A stretch of DNA of 64,000 bases from Sphingobacterium sp. (GCA_031277685.1 JAITLV010000087.1:62001-126000); one strand, 5' to 3'; positions 28,668-38,914 are shown, counted from the stretch's first letter. Translations and numbers: made by a program. The notes: generated by a model from the letters alone, not told the origin.

Positions 28668-31600
28668 ATGAATTTAATACGTTTTGCCTTACGTAAGCCG
28701 ATATCCATCCTTGTACTGGTCATGGGACTTATTGTATTTGGAATAGGTGCAGTACGCACAATAAAGGTAGATATCTTGCCCAAAATGAACCTACCTGTTA
28801 TTTATATTGCTCATCCTTTTGGAGGTTATTCTCCAGATCAAATGGAGTCCTATTTCGCCAAAAACTACGTTAATATCCTACTTTTTGCCAATGGAGTTAA
28901 ATCCATTGAGACCAAAAACATCCAGGGTCTGACCCTAATGAAAATCTCCTATTACGAAGATACCAATATGGCGCAGGCTGCGGCGGAATTGAGTGCACTG
29001 GCCAACCGGATTCAGGCTGCGTTCCCCCCAGGTTCACAACCACCTTTTATTATTCGGTTTGATGCTTCCTCACTTCCAGTCGGACAATTGGTCCTCAGCA
29101 GCGATAAACGTTCTAACAATGAATTACAAGATCTTGCGAATGTCTACGTGCGCGCCTCCTTCACCTCCATCCCTGGATTACTCTCGCCACCGCCATTTGG
29201 AGGCAGCCCGCGCACGATAGAAGTTAATGTAGATCCTGACCTCATGCGTAGCCACAACATGACCCCAGATCAGGTCGTTGAAGCCTTAAAACTCAACAAC
29301 CAGACTGCGCCTGCCGGAAATGTCCGTATAAAAGATAAAAACTACATTACGCCGACCAATAATACCATTCGGGATGTGAAGGATTTTGAAAAAATCCCAC
29401 TCTTTAAAGGTGGAGTACAAAATCTATACCTAGGTGACATTGCCACCGTAAAAGACGGAGCCGACGTTACAGCTGGTTACGCGCTCGTCAATGGCAAACG
29501 CTCAGTCTACGTCAGCATTGCCAAGGCCGGAGATGCCTCGACCTGGGAAGTTGTACAAAATTTGAAAGCTGCACTACCTAAAATTCAAAATACACTGCCT
29601 GAGGATGTTAAATTATCCTATGAATTTGACCAGTCAGTATATGTCATCAATTCTGTCAAAAGCCTGATTACCGAAGGGGCTATCGGTGCCATACTCACCG
29701 GTCTTATGGTTTTACTATTTTTAGGAGACCGTAGAGCAGCTTTAATCGTTATCTTAACAATCCCAATCTCTGTTATTTCAGGTGTACTCTTCCTGAAACT
29801 ATTTGGACAGACTATCAATCTGATGTCATTGAGTGGATTGGCACTGGCCATTGGTATCTTGGTTGACGAAAGTACAGTTACCATAGAAAATATACATCAA
29901 CACCTGGATATGGGCAAGCCCAAAGCACTGGCGATCTGGGATGCCTGTAAGGAAATTGCCTTGCCAAAGCTGTTGATTTTATTGTGTATCCTGGCAGTAT
30001 TCGCTCCGGCATTTACGATGACAGGTATTCCTGGATCGCTATTTCTACCCCTGGCGTTGTCCATTGGATTCTCCATGATTATCTCCTTCCTCTTGTCACA
30101 GACTTTCGTACCGATCATGGCCAACTGGCTGATGAAAAGCCATCATAAAACTACTGCACATACAATAAACCCGAAAGGTCTCAACGCAGATGAAGTCCAA
30201 TTTGCCGAAACGGGTCTTTCAGTCGAATCAGAACAAGATACCCTGAATCAAAAGAGACTCCTGGTCGAACGGGAGGATTTTAATAGCGATGGCAAAATCA
30301 GCTACTTTGAACGATTCAGAAATCGCTTTATGAAAATGATCGACAAGTTGTTCAAACGGAAGAAAATTATCACCATCGTCTATCTAACAGGTGCCATAAG
30401 CTTGGTACTGATTTTACTCAACAGTATTGGACAGGACGTATTTCCGAAGGTCAACTCGAGTCAATTCCAGATGCGCCTACGCGCCGTAGAAGGTACCCGT
30501 ATTGAACGTACCGAAGAAAAAGCCAAACGTGCATTAGCTGAACTTGAAAAACTGGTTGGCAAAGAACATATTAGTATATCATCTGTTTATATTGGCCAAC
30601 ATCCCGGACAATTTTCTGTATCACCAATATACTTGTTTATGGCAGGTCCCCATGAGGCCGTTTTCCAAATCGCCCTCAAAGATTACCACCACGATATGGA
30701 TAGTTTCCGTGATGAATATAGAAAACTACTCAAAGCCGCACTTCCTGATGTACAAGTTTCTTTTGAACCGATCGAACTCACAGATAAAGTCCTGAGCCAA
30801 GGTTCACCGACACCCATTGAGGTCCGCATTGCAGGTAAGAGCAAAAAGAATAATGAAAAATATGCAGGCAAACTCATTGATGAACTGAAAGCCATCCCCT
30901 ATTTCAGGGATGTACAGCTGGCACAGTCCATCAAATACCCATCCTATGACATCAACATTGACCGAGTGCGTGCTGCTCAGCTTGGCATTGACCTTGCTGA
31001 GGTGACCCGTTCATTGATTGCGGCGACCTCTTCTTCGCGATATACAGAGAAAAACACCTGGATTGATGAAAAAGCAGGTCTTTCATATAACGTGCAAGTT
31101 CAGGTTCCCATTGATAAAATGAAAGACGAGAAAGAAATTGGAGAGATTCCCCTGCTAAAAAATTCTTCACGGCCCATCTTGAGTGACATTGCGACCATAA
31201 CGCCATCCTATACCTATGGAGAGAACGACAATTTAGGTGCGATGCCCTACATTTCGGTTACGGCCAATATCGACCATACCGATCTAAAAACAGCTTCAAA
31301 AGATGTGCAGCATAGCATTAAGGCTTTAGGTGAACTTCCACGTGGACTTTCTGTGGAACAAATCGGATTAGGGAAAGTCCTCAGCGAAACGATGGATAGT
31401 CTACAGGCAGGTCTAGCTGTAGCAATTATTGTGATATTCCTGATGTTATCAGCCAACTTTCAGTCGTTTAAGGTATCCATGGTGGTTCTCACAACAGTTC
31501 CAGCCGTTGTTCTTGGATCATTGCTGATGCTTTTATTAACCGGTTCAACACTCAACCTACAATCCTATATGGGTATTATTATGTCCGTTGGTGTTTCCAT

Positions 31601-31952
31601 AGCCAATGCAGTACTGTTGATCACCAATGCTGAACATATCCGCAAATACAATCAAAATGCATTAGCGGCTGCGCGCGAAGCAGCCTCACTTCGTCTACGC
31701 CCCATTATTATGACCAGTTTGGCGATGATTGTCGGTATGTTACCGATGGCAATTGGCCATGGCGAAGGGGGTGAACAAGTATCCCCATTGGGACGTGCTG
31801 TCATCGGTGGATTATTATTCTCCACTTTTGCAGTACTCGTTATTTTACCGTTGATATTTGCATGGGCACAAGAGAAAAGTAGTACACAATCCATATCCCT
31901 GGATCCCGAAGACGAAGAAAGTAAACATTATATTGCAGCATTAAAACCCTGA
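28668..31952 (+). CDS. RND efflux transporter permease
   Basis: 1094 aa; 12-TM RND fold, SGLALAIGILVDESTVTIENI motif. Confidence 0.96.
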   Translation: MNLIRFALRKPISILVLVMGLIVFGIGAVRTIKVDILPKMNLPVIYIAHPFGGYSPDQMESYFAKNYVNILLFANGVKSIETKNIQGLTLMKISYYEDTNMAQAAAELSALANRIQAAFPPGSQPPFIIRFDASSLPVGQLVLSSDKRSNNELQDLANVYVRASFTSIPGLLSPPPFGGSPRTIEVNVDPDLMRSHNMTPDQVVEALKLNNQTAPAGNVRIKDKNYITPTNNTIRDVKDFEKIPLFKGGVQNLYLGDIATVKDGADVTAGYALVNGKRSVYVSIAKAGDASTWEVVQNLKAALPKIQNTLPEDVKLSYEFDQSVYVINSVKSLITEGAIGAILTGLMVLLFLGDRRAALIVILTIPISVISGVLFLKLFGQTINLMSLSGLALAIGILVDESTVTIENIHQHLDMGKPKALAIWDACKEIALPKLLILLCILAVFAPAFTMTGIPGSLFLPLALSIGFSMIISFLLSQTFVPIMANWLMKSHHKTTAHTINPKGLNADEVQFAETGLSVESEQDTLNQKRLLVEREDFNSDGKISYFERFRNRFMKMIDKLFKRKKIITIVYLTGAISLVLILLNSIGQDVFPKVNSSQFQMRLRAVEGTRIERTEEKAKRALAELEKLVGKEHISISSVYIGQHPGQFSVSPIYLFMAGPHEAVFQIALKDYHHDMDSFRDEYRKLLKAALPDVQVSFEPIELTDKVLSQGSPTPIEVRIAGKSKKNNEKYAGKLIDELKAIPYFRDVQLAQSIKYPSYDINIDRVRAAQLGIDLAEVTRSLIAATSSSRYTEKNTWIDEKAGLSYNVQVQVPIDKMKDEKEIGEIPLLKNSSRPILSDIATITPSYTYGENDNLGAMPYISVTANIDHTDLKTASKDVQHSIKALGELPRGLSVEQIGLGKVLSETMDSLQAGLAVAIIVIFLMLSANFQSFKVSMVVLTTVPAVVLGSLLMLLLTGSTLNLQSYMGIIMSVGVSIANAVLLITNAEHIRKYNQNALAAAREAASLRLRPIIMTSLAMIVGMLPMAIGHGEGGEQVSPLGRAVIGGLLFSTFAVLVILPLIFAWAQEKSSTQSISLDPEDEESKHYIAALKP

Positions 31953-32023
31953 TCATCAAACTGCCAAAGGTAATATAAATGCCTTAAAGAGAAAATTGAC
32001 TAATGACTAAATAGATTTTAAAG

Positions 32024-33121
32024 ATGAAACATAATTTCCTGAAAATATTGTCCGCAGTTGGCCTACTAGCCTACTTAACCGGATGTCAGTCTGCTGCGGA
32101 AGAAAATGGCAAAAAAACGACAGCGGTGATGGCAAGCCCAACCATGGAAACATTTGTACCAACCAAACAGAAGCTAACAAATAAAATGCAAATACCGGGT
32201 GAGATCAGTGGGTTTCAACAGGTAGAAATTTATGCCAAAGTAAGCAGTTATGTCCGGGCATTAAAAGTTGACATCGGTAGTCGGGTACAAGCCGGACAGT
32301 TGTTAGCTGTCCTGGAAGCACCGGAATTGAGCTCACAGTTGTCTGCTGCAAAATCAAGGCTGAAATCGCAGGAAGCAATTTACATGGCTACCAAAAGCAC
32401 TTACGATAGACTATTTGAGACCAGCAAAGTAGAAGGTACTGTCGCCCGCTTAGACCTTGAAGTCGCCGAAGCTAAAAAGAATGCGGATTTCGCCCAATTT
32501 CAAGCTGCAAAATCAGCCTATGCTGAAGTACAGAACCTATTGAACTACCTCGAAATACGCGCTCCATTTGATGGCGTTATTGCTACACGTAATGTCAATC
32601 AGGGCGCGTATGTAGGTCCCGCTGGTAGGGGATCAGAAATGCCAATCATGACCATTCAGCAGCAGAGCAAACTCCGCTTGGCTGTTTCGGTACCCGAACA
32701 ATATGCTGGCTTCCTGGCTGCCGATCAACCGCTACAGTTTACTGTAAAGTCCCTTCCCGGTCAACAGTTTTCGGGAAAGATCGCACGTAAATCCGGAGCA
32801 CTAGATAGCAAATTTCGGTCTGAAAGAGTCGAGATAGATATTATCAATACCAACAATAAACTTCTTCCTGGTATGGTGGCAGAGGTCGAACTGCCCTTGA
32901 CATCTCAAGATAGTACATTTGTTGTACCTAAAACTGCCGTCTTTACCTCTGGTGAAGGAAGCTTTGTGATTGCTGTCGTTGACAATAAAACAAGCCGTGT
33001 ACCAGTACAAAAAGGACGCAGCATTGATGGTCAGGTAGAAATATTTGGAAACCTTAGCCCAACGATACGGCTCATTAGTAAAGCTGATGAAGAAATCGCA
33101 GAGGGCACCACAATTAAATAA
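32024..33121 (+). CDS. RND periplasmic adaptor subunit (lipoprotein)
   Basis: Lipobox YLTGCQS; VEIYAKVSSYVRALKVDIGSRVQAGQLLAVLE barrel-sandwich hybrid motif. Confidence 0.94.
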   Translation: MKHNFLKILSAVGLLAYLTGCQSAAEENGKKTTAVMASPTMETFVPTKQKLTNKMQIPGEISGFQQVEIYAKVSSYVRALKVDIGSRVQAGQLLAVLEAPELSSQLSAAKSRLKSQEAIYMATKSTYDRLFETSKVEGTVARLDLEVAEAKKNADFAQFQAAKSAYAEVQNLLNYLEIRAPFDGVIATRNVNQGAYVGPAGRGSEMPIMTIQQQSKLRLAVSVPEQYAGFLAADQPLQFTVKSLPGQQFSGKIARKSGALDSKFRSERVEIDIINTNNKLLPGMVAEVELPLTSQDSTFVVPKTAVFTSGEGSFVIAVVDNKTSRVPVQKGRSIDGQVEIFGNLSPTIRLISKADEEIAEGTTIK

Positions 33122-33203
33122 AAAGTTGGGTAAGCTATGCTACTTCTTTAAAGTATTCCTGAGAATTTAATAGCTGAACAAGAAACTGTAGGAAATACCA
33201 ATA

Positions 33204-33250
33204 AAAAACAAACGGGGCATCCAAAAATTTTGGACGCCCCGTTTGTTTTT
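33204..33250. terminator. Bidirectional terminator hairpin
   Basis: AAAAACAAACGGGGCaTCC...GGAcGCCCCGTTTGTTTTT, one mismatch in a 19-bp stem, between convergent genes. Confidence 0.88.
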
Positions 33251-33265
33251 TAGATCTTCAAATGG

Positions 33266-34303
33266 CTAAATGCCCATAAATTTAAAAGCTGTTGCTGGTT
33301 TGAATAATTCATTTGAGATTCCATTTATTGCTACACCTTGTTTTAAGTCCAATTTCATTGCAGGAGCACCTTGCTTCAGGTTAAATTTAGTAAGATCAAC
33401 CCATAAAGTACCTGGTGTCAACACATTTTCAAAATAATACACCTTATTTTTTTGATCCGCCACTGACCGCCAACGGGTGGAAGAAATATTGGGTTCGGTT
33501 TCCGAACTAATACCAAATGGGACAGAACAATTACGAATAACGCTAAATACACTGGCTACAGCGATCCGTGTATCATCCGTTTGTGGAATAGCATTAATAT
33601 AATAGGAGGCGCGTACAAAACGATCTGCAGCCCGATTAGTTCCGGGTAGCATAATTGTCCCTGGAATTCCCTGCCAATACCTGTTCAATGCCAGCTGTTC
33701 ATCAAATATAGGCGAATTTGTCATTACTGTATAAGCAGCATTGTGGTGAATGACCAGCTTTCCATTTATGTATTCAAATATCGCATTGTCACCCGTTGCA
33801 TCCGAAAGAGATAGGTGCACCGTTGTAAACTTTTCGGTACCTGGAATATAATCACTCACAATTACAAAAGGCTCATCCTGCAAGACCTTCACCGCTTCAG
33901 CCACCGTCGCAAAATTGTCAAGTACATATTGCGCCCAGGCTGAGATCGCCAGCCCTTTTCTGGTTCCCGCAGGATCAAATTTGGGGTAAGCAGATTCGAC
34001 TAGCCAAAGTACATTGGCGACTAATCCTTTTTCGTTCAATCCATCCACCGTGGCAATATCCCAAGCACTGGAAATCACACTACCATATTGAGAGGTCCAG
34101 GTCAACGATTGCGGACCTACCTCACCACTTCGCTGTATACCGCTGGGAAACACCCAAATATTAGCGGCAATATCATCCTTCCAGTCCATGCTCCGTGCTG
34201 TAATCACTGTCTGGTTCGGACCTTTATAGACTACCCGGGTACAGGCATCAGTCTTTCCTTGCAAGAGTACTACAATTAAAATAATCAAAAAAAGATACTT
34301 CAT
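33266..34303 (-). CDS. Linear amide C-N hydrolase (choloylglycine hydrolase-like, Ntn)
   Basis: Signal peptide followed by DACTRVVYKGPNQTVITARSMDW; NEKGLVANVLWL. Confidence 0.92.
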   Translation of the reverse strand: MKYLFLIILIVVLLQGKTDACTRVVYKGPNQTVITARSMDWKDDIAANIWVFPSGIQRSGEVGPQSLTWTSQYGSVISSAWDIATVDGLNEKGLVANVLWLVESAYPKFDPAGTRKGLAISAWAQYVLDNFATVAEAVKVLQDEPFVIVSDYIPGTEKFTTVHLSLSDATGDNAIFEYINGKLVIHHNAAYTVMTNSPIFDEQLALNRYWQGIPGTIMLPGTNRAADRFVRASYYINAIPQTDDTRIAVASVFSVIRNCSVPFGISSETEPNISSTRWRSVADQKNKVYYFENVLTPGTLWVDLTKFNLKQGAPAMKLDLKQGVAINGISNELFKPATAFKFMGI

Positions 34304-34333
34304 AAAATAGTTGTTTCGTATATTAACAAATAC

Positions 34334-34363
34334 TTAATAGTTTTGTTTAAACAAAACTATTAA
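34334..34363. promoter_or_regulatory. 30-bp perfect palindrome, operator-like
   Basis: TTAATAGTTTTGTTT|AAACAAAACTATTAA, 31 bp upstream of the start codon of the 33266..34303 gene. Confidence 0.6.
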
Positions 34364-34377
34364 TAAAAAAATACCAT

Positions 34378-34404
34378 TAAAAGTATCCCCTATAAATACT
34401 TTTA
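34378..34404. promoter_or_regulatory. Second inverted repeat upstream of the hydrolase gene
   Basis: TAAAAGTAT-N9-ATACTTTTA perfect 9-bp arms. Confidence 0.45.
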
Positions 34405-34562
34405 TCGTTTCATTCTTTGGATGACTTTATTCTCCAAAACTTCGTTATATCATTTTTTTGACTTAGCAGGAGTCTTTTAGTTTTTAACCCTATTTTTTCC
34501 TATTTTCAATATATAACGACGACAACTGTGAATAGAGTTAAAAAAATCAATGGGTGTAGGAT

Positions 34563-35120
34563 ATGTTGACAATCATTAAAATAGGAGTAAAACTTGGGCT
34601 TATCTTATTTCTAATCCAGAGTACGCTGGTTTGTATCGATGGCTTATACGATAAAAAAACGAAAGCGGTTGTTGGCATTGTACTCGGCAATAAAATCGAT
34701 GCTGACGGTAGTCCATCAGAAAGACTGCGCGCACGGTTAGACAAAAGTATCGAACTATACCGAACAAAGCGGATTCAAACAATTCTAGTGAGTGGTGGTT
34801 TCGGAAAGGAAGGTTTTTGGGAAGGCGAGAAGATGAAAGACTATCTGGTCCTGAACCATATCCCCATGGAGAAAATTATGGTGGACAATTATGGTAATGA
34901 TACCGAAAAAACAGTCATCAACAGTATCCGCATCATGGACAGTCTACACTATAAAAGTGCCATTACCATTTCTCAATATTTTCACCAGACACGAACAAAG
35001 GCGCTCTTTCGGAATAATGGGTTTTATCATATTGAAAGTGCCAGCCCAATTTATTTTGAATGGCGCGATAGCTATTCAGTCTTCCGGGAGTTTGTTGCTT
35101 ATTACAAAGAGGCCTTGTAG
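34563..35120 (+). CDS. YdcF/SanA-like DUF218 family protein
   Basis: VGIVLGNKIDADGSPSERLRARLDKSIELY, ILVSGGFG, ISQYFHQTRTKALFRNNGF. Confidence 0.9.
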   Translation: MLTIIKIGVKLGLILFLIQSTLVCIDGLYDKKTKAVVGIVLGNKIDADGSPSERLRARLDKSIELYRTKRIQTILVSGGFGKEGFWEGEKMKDYLVLNHIPMEKIMVDNYGNDTEKTVINSIRIMDSLHYKSAITISQYFHQTRTKALFRNNGFYHIESASPIYFEWRDSYSVFREFVAYYKEAL

Positions 35121-35220
35121 CATTCATTAATAGGAGCTGCACCCCGGTACCCATTCGATCAAAAAGAAGTTTGTTTTATCATCAAAGCAAATTATATTTA
35201 CAACTCACTAAACCAATCCA

Positions 35221-36006
35221 ATGAAAGAGAAATTTATTGATAGAAAAGATCAACAAGCAAATAAAATATTTGAACGAAGGACGCTAGCAAGTGATTACCG
35301 AACCATTCTCCCTTTATTAAAACCAGGCTTAAGTATACTGGATGTTGGTTGTGGCACGGGAACGCTCTCGCATGAAACCGCGTCACTTATTGCCGATGGA
35401 ACAGTGATCGGTTTAGACAATACCCAATCTTTTATTGATATAGGGCATCAACAATACGGTGATACCGCCAACCTTCGTCTGATTTGTGATAATATCTTTA
35501 GTTATGAGCCTCCACATCAGTTTGACCTGATCATGACAGCCAGAACCATGCAATGGCTGAGTGATATTCCTGGCGCTTTAAAACGGTTTAAGTCTTGGTT
35601 AAAACCTGGAGGACAACTTTCAATTTTGGATTATAACCATACCGCAATTGAATGGAATCCGGCTCCTCCGGCCAGTATGCTGGAGTTTTATCAAACTTTT
35701 TTAAAGTGGCGTGCTGATGCAGGCATGAACAACCGTATTGCGGATGAAATCGCTGCCTTGCTTGAGCAGCAGGGATTTACAGCCATTGAGACGATCAATG
35801 CTGATCAGACCTACACACGACAAGAAGATCATTTCAAAACCAATCTCGGAATCTGGATCAAAGTGGCTCAGTCTCAACAAATGGTAACAGAAGGATATAT
35901 TACAGATGAATTACGTTTGAAGGCCATTGAAGATTACAGCAACTGGATTGAAACAGAAGCCCTGTCAATGACCCTTAAGATGAATGAGGTGAGAGCTGCA
36001 ATTTAA
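35221..36006 (+). CDS. Class I SAM-dependent methyltransferase
   Basis: LDVGCGTGTLSHETASLI motif I. Confidence 0.92.
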   Translation: MKEKFIDRKDQQANKIFERRTLASDYRTILPLLKPGLSILDVGCGTGTLSHETASLIADGTVIGLDNTQSFIDIGHQQYGDTANLRLICDNIFSYEPPHQFDLIMTARTMQWLSDIPGALKRFKSWLKPGGQLSILDYNHTAIEWNPAPPASMLEFYQTFLKWRADAGMNNRIADEIAALLEQQGFTAIETINADQTYTRQEDHFKTNLGIWIKVAQSQQMVTEGYITDELRLKAIEDYSNWIETEALSMTLKMNEVRAAI

Positions 36007-36016
36007 TAATACCAAC

Positions 36017-36181
36017 ATGAACGATATACGCGCTATTTTCTTTTCCCTCCTATTGTCACTTTCTTCCTGTGCGCTAATTGCACAATCAAAAGATACGACG
36101 ATCAGTGTCGGCCAGCATAGTCTATATTTTAATGTTATGAATTTCATTATACAAAAAAACAACCTCAACAGAATAATTTGA
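36017..36181 (+). pseudogene. Probable remnant of an exported alpha/beta hydrolase (N-terminus only)
   Basis: Manual translation MNDIRAIFFSLLLSLSSCALIAQSKDTTISVGQHSLYFNVMNFIIQKNNLNRII*: signal peptide then an apparent truncated start of a mature domain. Confidence 0.4.
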
Positions 36182-36247
36182 CCTGTTTAGAAATAAATTT
36201 ATTTGTAGCTTAGTATTATTGACAATGCCCAATCAACACAATATTTT

Positions 36248-37171
36248 ATGAACAATCAAGCGCAGAATGTTATCGATTCCCCCAGTAACAATACCGTTTT
36301 TATGGTATGGAATTTTCACGAAAACAAGGAACTGAAACCTGTTTTTGAACGGATTTGTGCACTGGTAGTCAATCTGAATAACTCGGCCCAAGTACGTTCG
36401 ACCGGTATTAAAGCGAGTGTCGTCATGGGAATTAGTTATCACGCCTGGAAAAAATTGGCGTTACAGGAACCGTTACCAAAAGAATTAGTTCCTTTTGAAC
36501 CCATCGTAGGACAAAAGCACATCGCTGTTGCTACAGTAGGAGACCTCCATTTTCATATTCGGGCTGAAGAGCAAAGCTATTGTATTGATATGGCGGCCGA
36601 AATTTCCGATGCCCTTGCATCAGTTGCCGACTGTAAAGAAGAAATTCACGGCTTTCGTTATTGGGACGGCAGAAGTATCTTAGGTTTTGTCGATGGCACC
36701 GAAAATCCTACAGGCCAAGACCGTGCTCTCTTTGGTATTATTGGAGATGAAGATCAAACCTATTCAGGCGGTAGCTACCTGTTTGTTCAAAAGTACATCC
36801 ATGATATGAACAGCTGGCGGGCCTTACCAGTATCTGAACAAGAAAAGGTTATTGGGCGAAGTAAAACCAATGATATTGAAATGGCAGATGATGTAAAACC
36901 TCTCAATTCACATTCCGCATTGGCCAATGTGGGGGATGATCTCAAAATCGTCCGGGACAATATGCCTTTTGGTCATATCGCCAACAATCAAATGGGCACT
37001 TACTTTATTGCCTATGCCAGTAAATTCGGTACCGTAACACTCATGTTAAAGCGGATGTTTATCGGTGAACCCGAAGGTAACTACGATAGAATATTAGACT
37101 TTAGTACCGCCCAAAGTGGCACCCTATACTTCTGTCCAGCGATTGATATGTTAAAAGATTTTGCCGGATAA
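36248..37171 (+). CDS. DyP-type heme peroxidase
   Basis: ILGFVDGTENPTGQDR (GxxDG) motif; conserved DyP fold sequence. Confidence 0.94.
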   Translation: MNNQAQNVIDSPSNNTVFMVWNFHENKELKPVFERICALVVNLNNSAQVRSTGIKASVVMGISYHAWKKLALQEPLPKELVPFEPIVGQKHIAVATVGDLHFHIRAEEQSYCIDMAAEISDALASVADCKEEIHGFRYWDGRSILGFVDGTENPTGQDRALFGIIGDEDQTYSGGSYLFVQKYIHDMNSWRALPVSEQEKVIGRSKTNDIEMADDVKPLNSHSALANVGDDLKIVRDNMPFGHIANNQMGTYFIAYASKFGTVTLMLKRMFIGEPEGNYDRILDFSTAQSGTLYFCPAIDMLKDFAG

Positions 37172-37268
37172 ACATAGTCGAATTAGCTGTTTCCGAGACT
37201 AACTTCATCATAAAACTTGGCTTGTAATCCGCCATCGAACTGATACAGGAACAATCAAAAACAAAAAC

Positions 37269-37631
37269 ATGAAAATAGACGTTTTTAAACACAATAATGA
37301 GCATATAGCCGAAGTAAAAGACACCGGAATTCTCATCAGCAATCTTGATGACGGTTTACAGATCATGGTGGATTGTGCTGCACAAGAAGCGTATAAAGCA
37401 ATCTTATACCAAGAAAATATTTCAGCCGATTTTTTTGAGCTAAAAACTAAATTGGCTGGAGACATTCTTCAAAAATATACACAATACGGCTTTGATATCG
37501 CAATTGTCGGTGATTTCTCCATCTATAATAGCAAGAGTCTAAATGATTTTATCTACGAAAGTAATAAAGGCCGTAAAATTAACTTTGTTACTACCCGGGA
37601 CGAAGCTATTACTAGACTATCAAAGAGTTAA
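37269..37631 (+). CDS. DUF4180 family protein
   Basis: GILISNLDDGLQIMVDCAAQEAYKAILYQENISADFFELKTKLAGDILQKYTQYGFDIAIVGDFS. Confidence 0.8.
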   Translation: MKIDVFKHNNEHIAEVKDTGILISNLDDGLQIMVDCAAQEAYKAILYQENISADFFELKTKLAGDILQKYTQYGFDIAIVGDFSIYNSKSLNDFIYESNKGRKINFVTTRDEAITRLSKS

Positions 37632-37669
37632 CTGCGCTGGCCCATTCAAGGCGAGCTCTCGACCTCGTT

Positions 37670-37714
37670 TCATAAAAAATAAGCGGCTATTTATTAACCG
37701 CTTATTTTTTATGA
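37670..37714. terminator. Bidirectional terminator hairpin
   Basis: Perfect 17-bp stem TCATAAAAAATAAGCGG...CCGCTTATTTTTTATGA between convergent genes. Confidence 0.88.
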
Positions 37715-38197
37715 CTGCTGTAACCAATCTTCATAGGACATTACCCCTAATGCTGGTTTTCCTTCACCTTCCAATATGGCGATAAACTCCAATTGATTGC
37801 CATCAGGATCATTAAAGTAAATTGCGAGTGCGGGCATCCATGCAAATACCATGGGTTTTTCTAGACCATCCTTCAAAAAATTATAAGGCTGTAAATCCCG
37901 TTCTTTGAGATAGTCTACTGCATAATTTAAAATATCCTCTTTGCTGGTTCTAAAAGCGAAATGCCGTGGTTGAAAGTTAGTTTCCTCCTGCCAAAGTCCT
38001 AACATATATTCTTTTCCAGAACCAATCCACAAAAAAACGATAGGCCGGTTAGGGTCACGGTGTGCAATACGCAGTCCCAATACCGATGTATAAAAATTCA
38101 CAGATTCTTCCAGGTTCCGAACCTGAATATGGGTTTCATATAATCCTGTTATCTCCATTGTTTCACGAGTTAAATGTAATCTAGTTTCATACATCAT
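37709..38197 (-). CDS. VOC family protein
   Basis: LYETHIQVRNLEESVNFYTSVLGLRIAHRD...YFNDPDGNQLEFIAIL. Confidence 0.92.
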   Translation of the reverse strand: MMYETRLHLTRETMEITGLYETHIQVRNLEESVNFYTSVLGLRIAHRDPNRPIVFLWIGSGKEYMLGLWQEETNFQPRHFAFRTSKEDILNYAVDYLKERDLQPYNFLKDGLEKPMVFAWMPALAIYFNDPDGNQLEFIAILEGEGKPALGVMSYEDWLQQS

Positions 38198-38371
38198 TCA
38201 AAGCCTTTCCTGACGATGAACCCCTGTATTTATTACGCCATTACAATGTAAGTTAAATTCCAATAGCTCGGTCAGAACAATCCTAAATAAGACAGAAAAA
38301 TGATGATTTATGCCCCTAGAGTTTGATTTAATAGAAAAACAACCTTATCTTGTGTTGAAGACACATTAGCC

Positions 38372-38863
38372 ATGTACAACACACTCGCATTCAAAAAATA
38401 TACACCCGAAGATTTCATACTTTTTAAAGAACTTGTCAAAGATGATGAGATCATGAAATATATTTCAGGTAAGGGGTTAACAGCTGAACAGGCAGAAAAA
38501 AAATTTGCATCGATTCTAGATATCAATACAGACCCATTATTAGGTTATTTTAAGGTCATAGATTCAGAGAGCCAATTATTTTTAGGCGACTGTAAATTGG
38601 TCAATTACAAAAAAGATCCAACAGTTTTTGAAATAGGCTATTTACTTCAAAAAGAATTTTGGCGTAAAGGTCTCGGGACCAAAATCTGTGAATCCATGCT
38701 GGCAATGGCTAACCATATCGACCCCAATAAGGATGTTGTTGGCATTATTGACCCTGACAACGCTGCCTCCAGACAACTATTGACAAAATTTGGATTTCAG
38801 CGCTTCTTCATCGGTATAGAAGACGATATTGCTACAGAAAAACTTATCTTAAAAAGGTCATAG
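38372..38863 (+). CDS. GNAT family N-acetyltransferase
   Basis: EIGYLLQKEFWRKGLGTKICESM...NAASRQLLTKFGFQ. Confidence 0.9.
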   Translation: MYNTLAFKKYTPEDFILFKELVKDDEIMKYISGKGLTAEQAEKKFASILDINTDPLLGYFKVIDSESQLFLGDCKLVNYKKDPTVFEIGYLLQKEFWRKGLGTKICESMLAMANHIDPNKDVVGIIDPDNAASRQLLTKFGFQRFFIGIEDDIATEKLILKRS

Positions 38864-38914
38864 CCCCTACTTCGTTTCTTGAAAGAATAAAAGAGCATAG
38901 CACGATTCACCTAT

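Noticed and set aside
36248-37171. Encapsulin-DyP cargo system
   Set aside because: No encapsulin shell gene near the DyP peroxidase; the next gene is DUF4180-like
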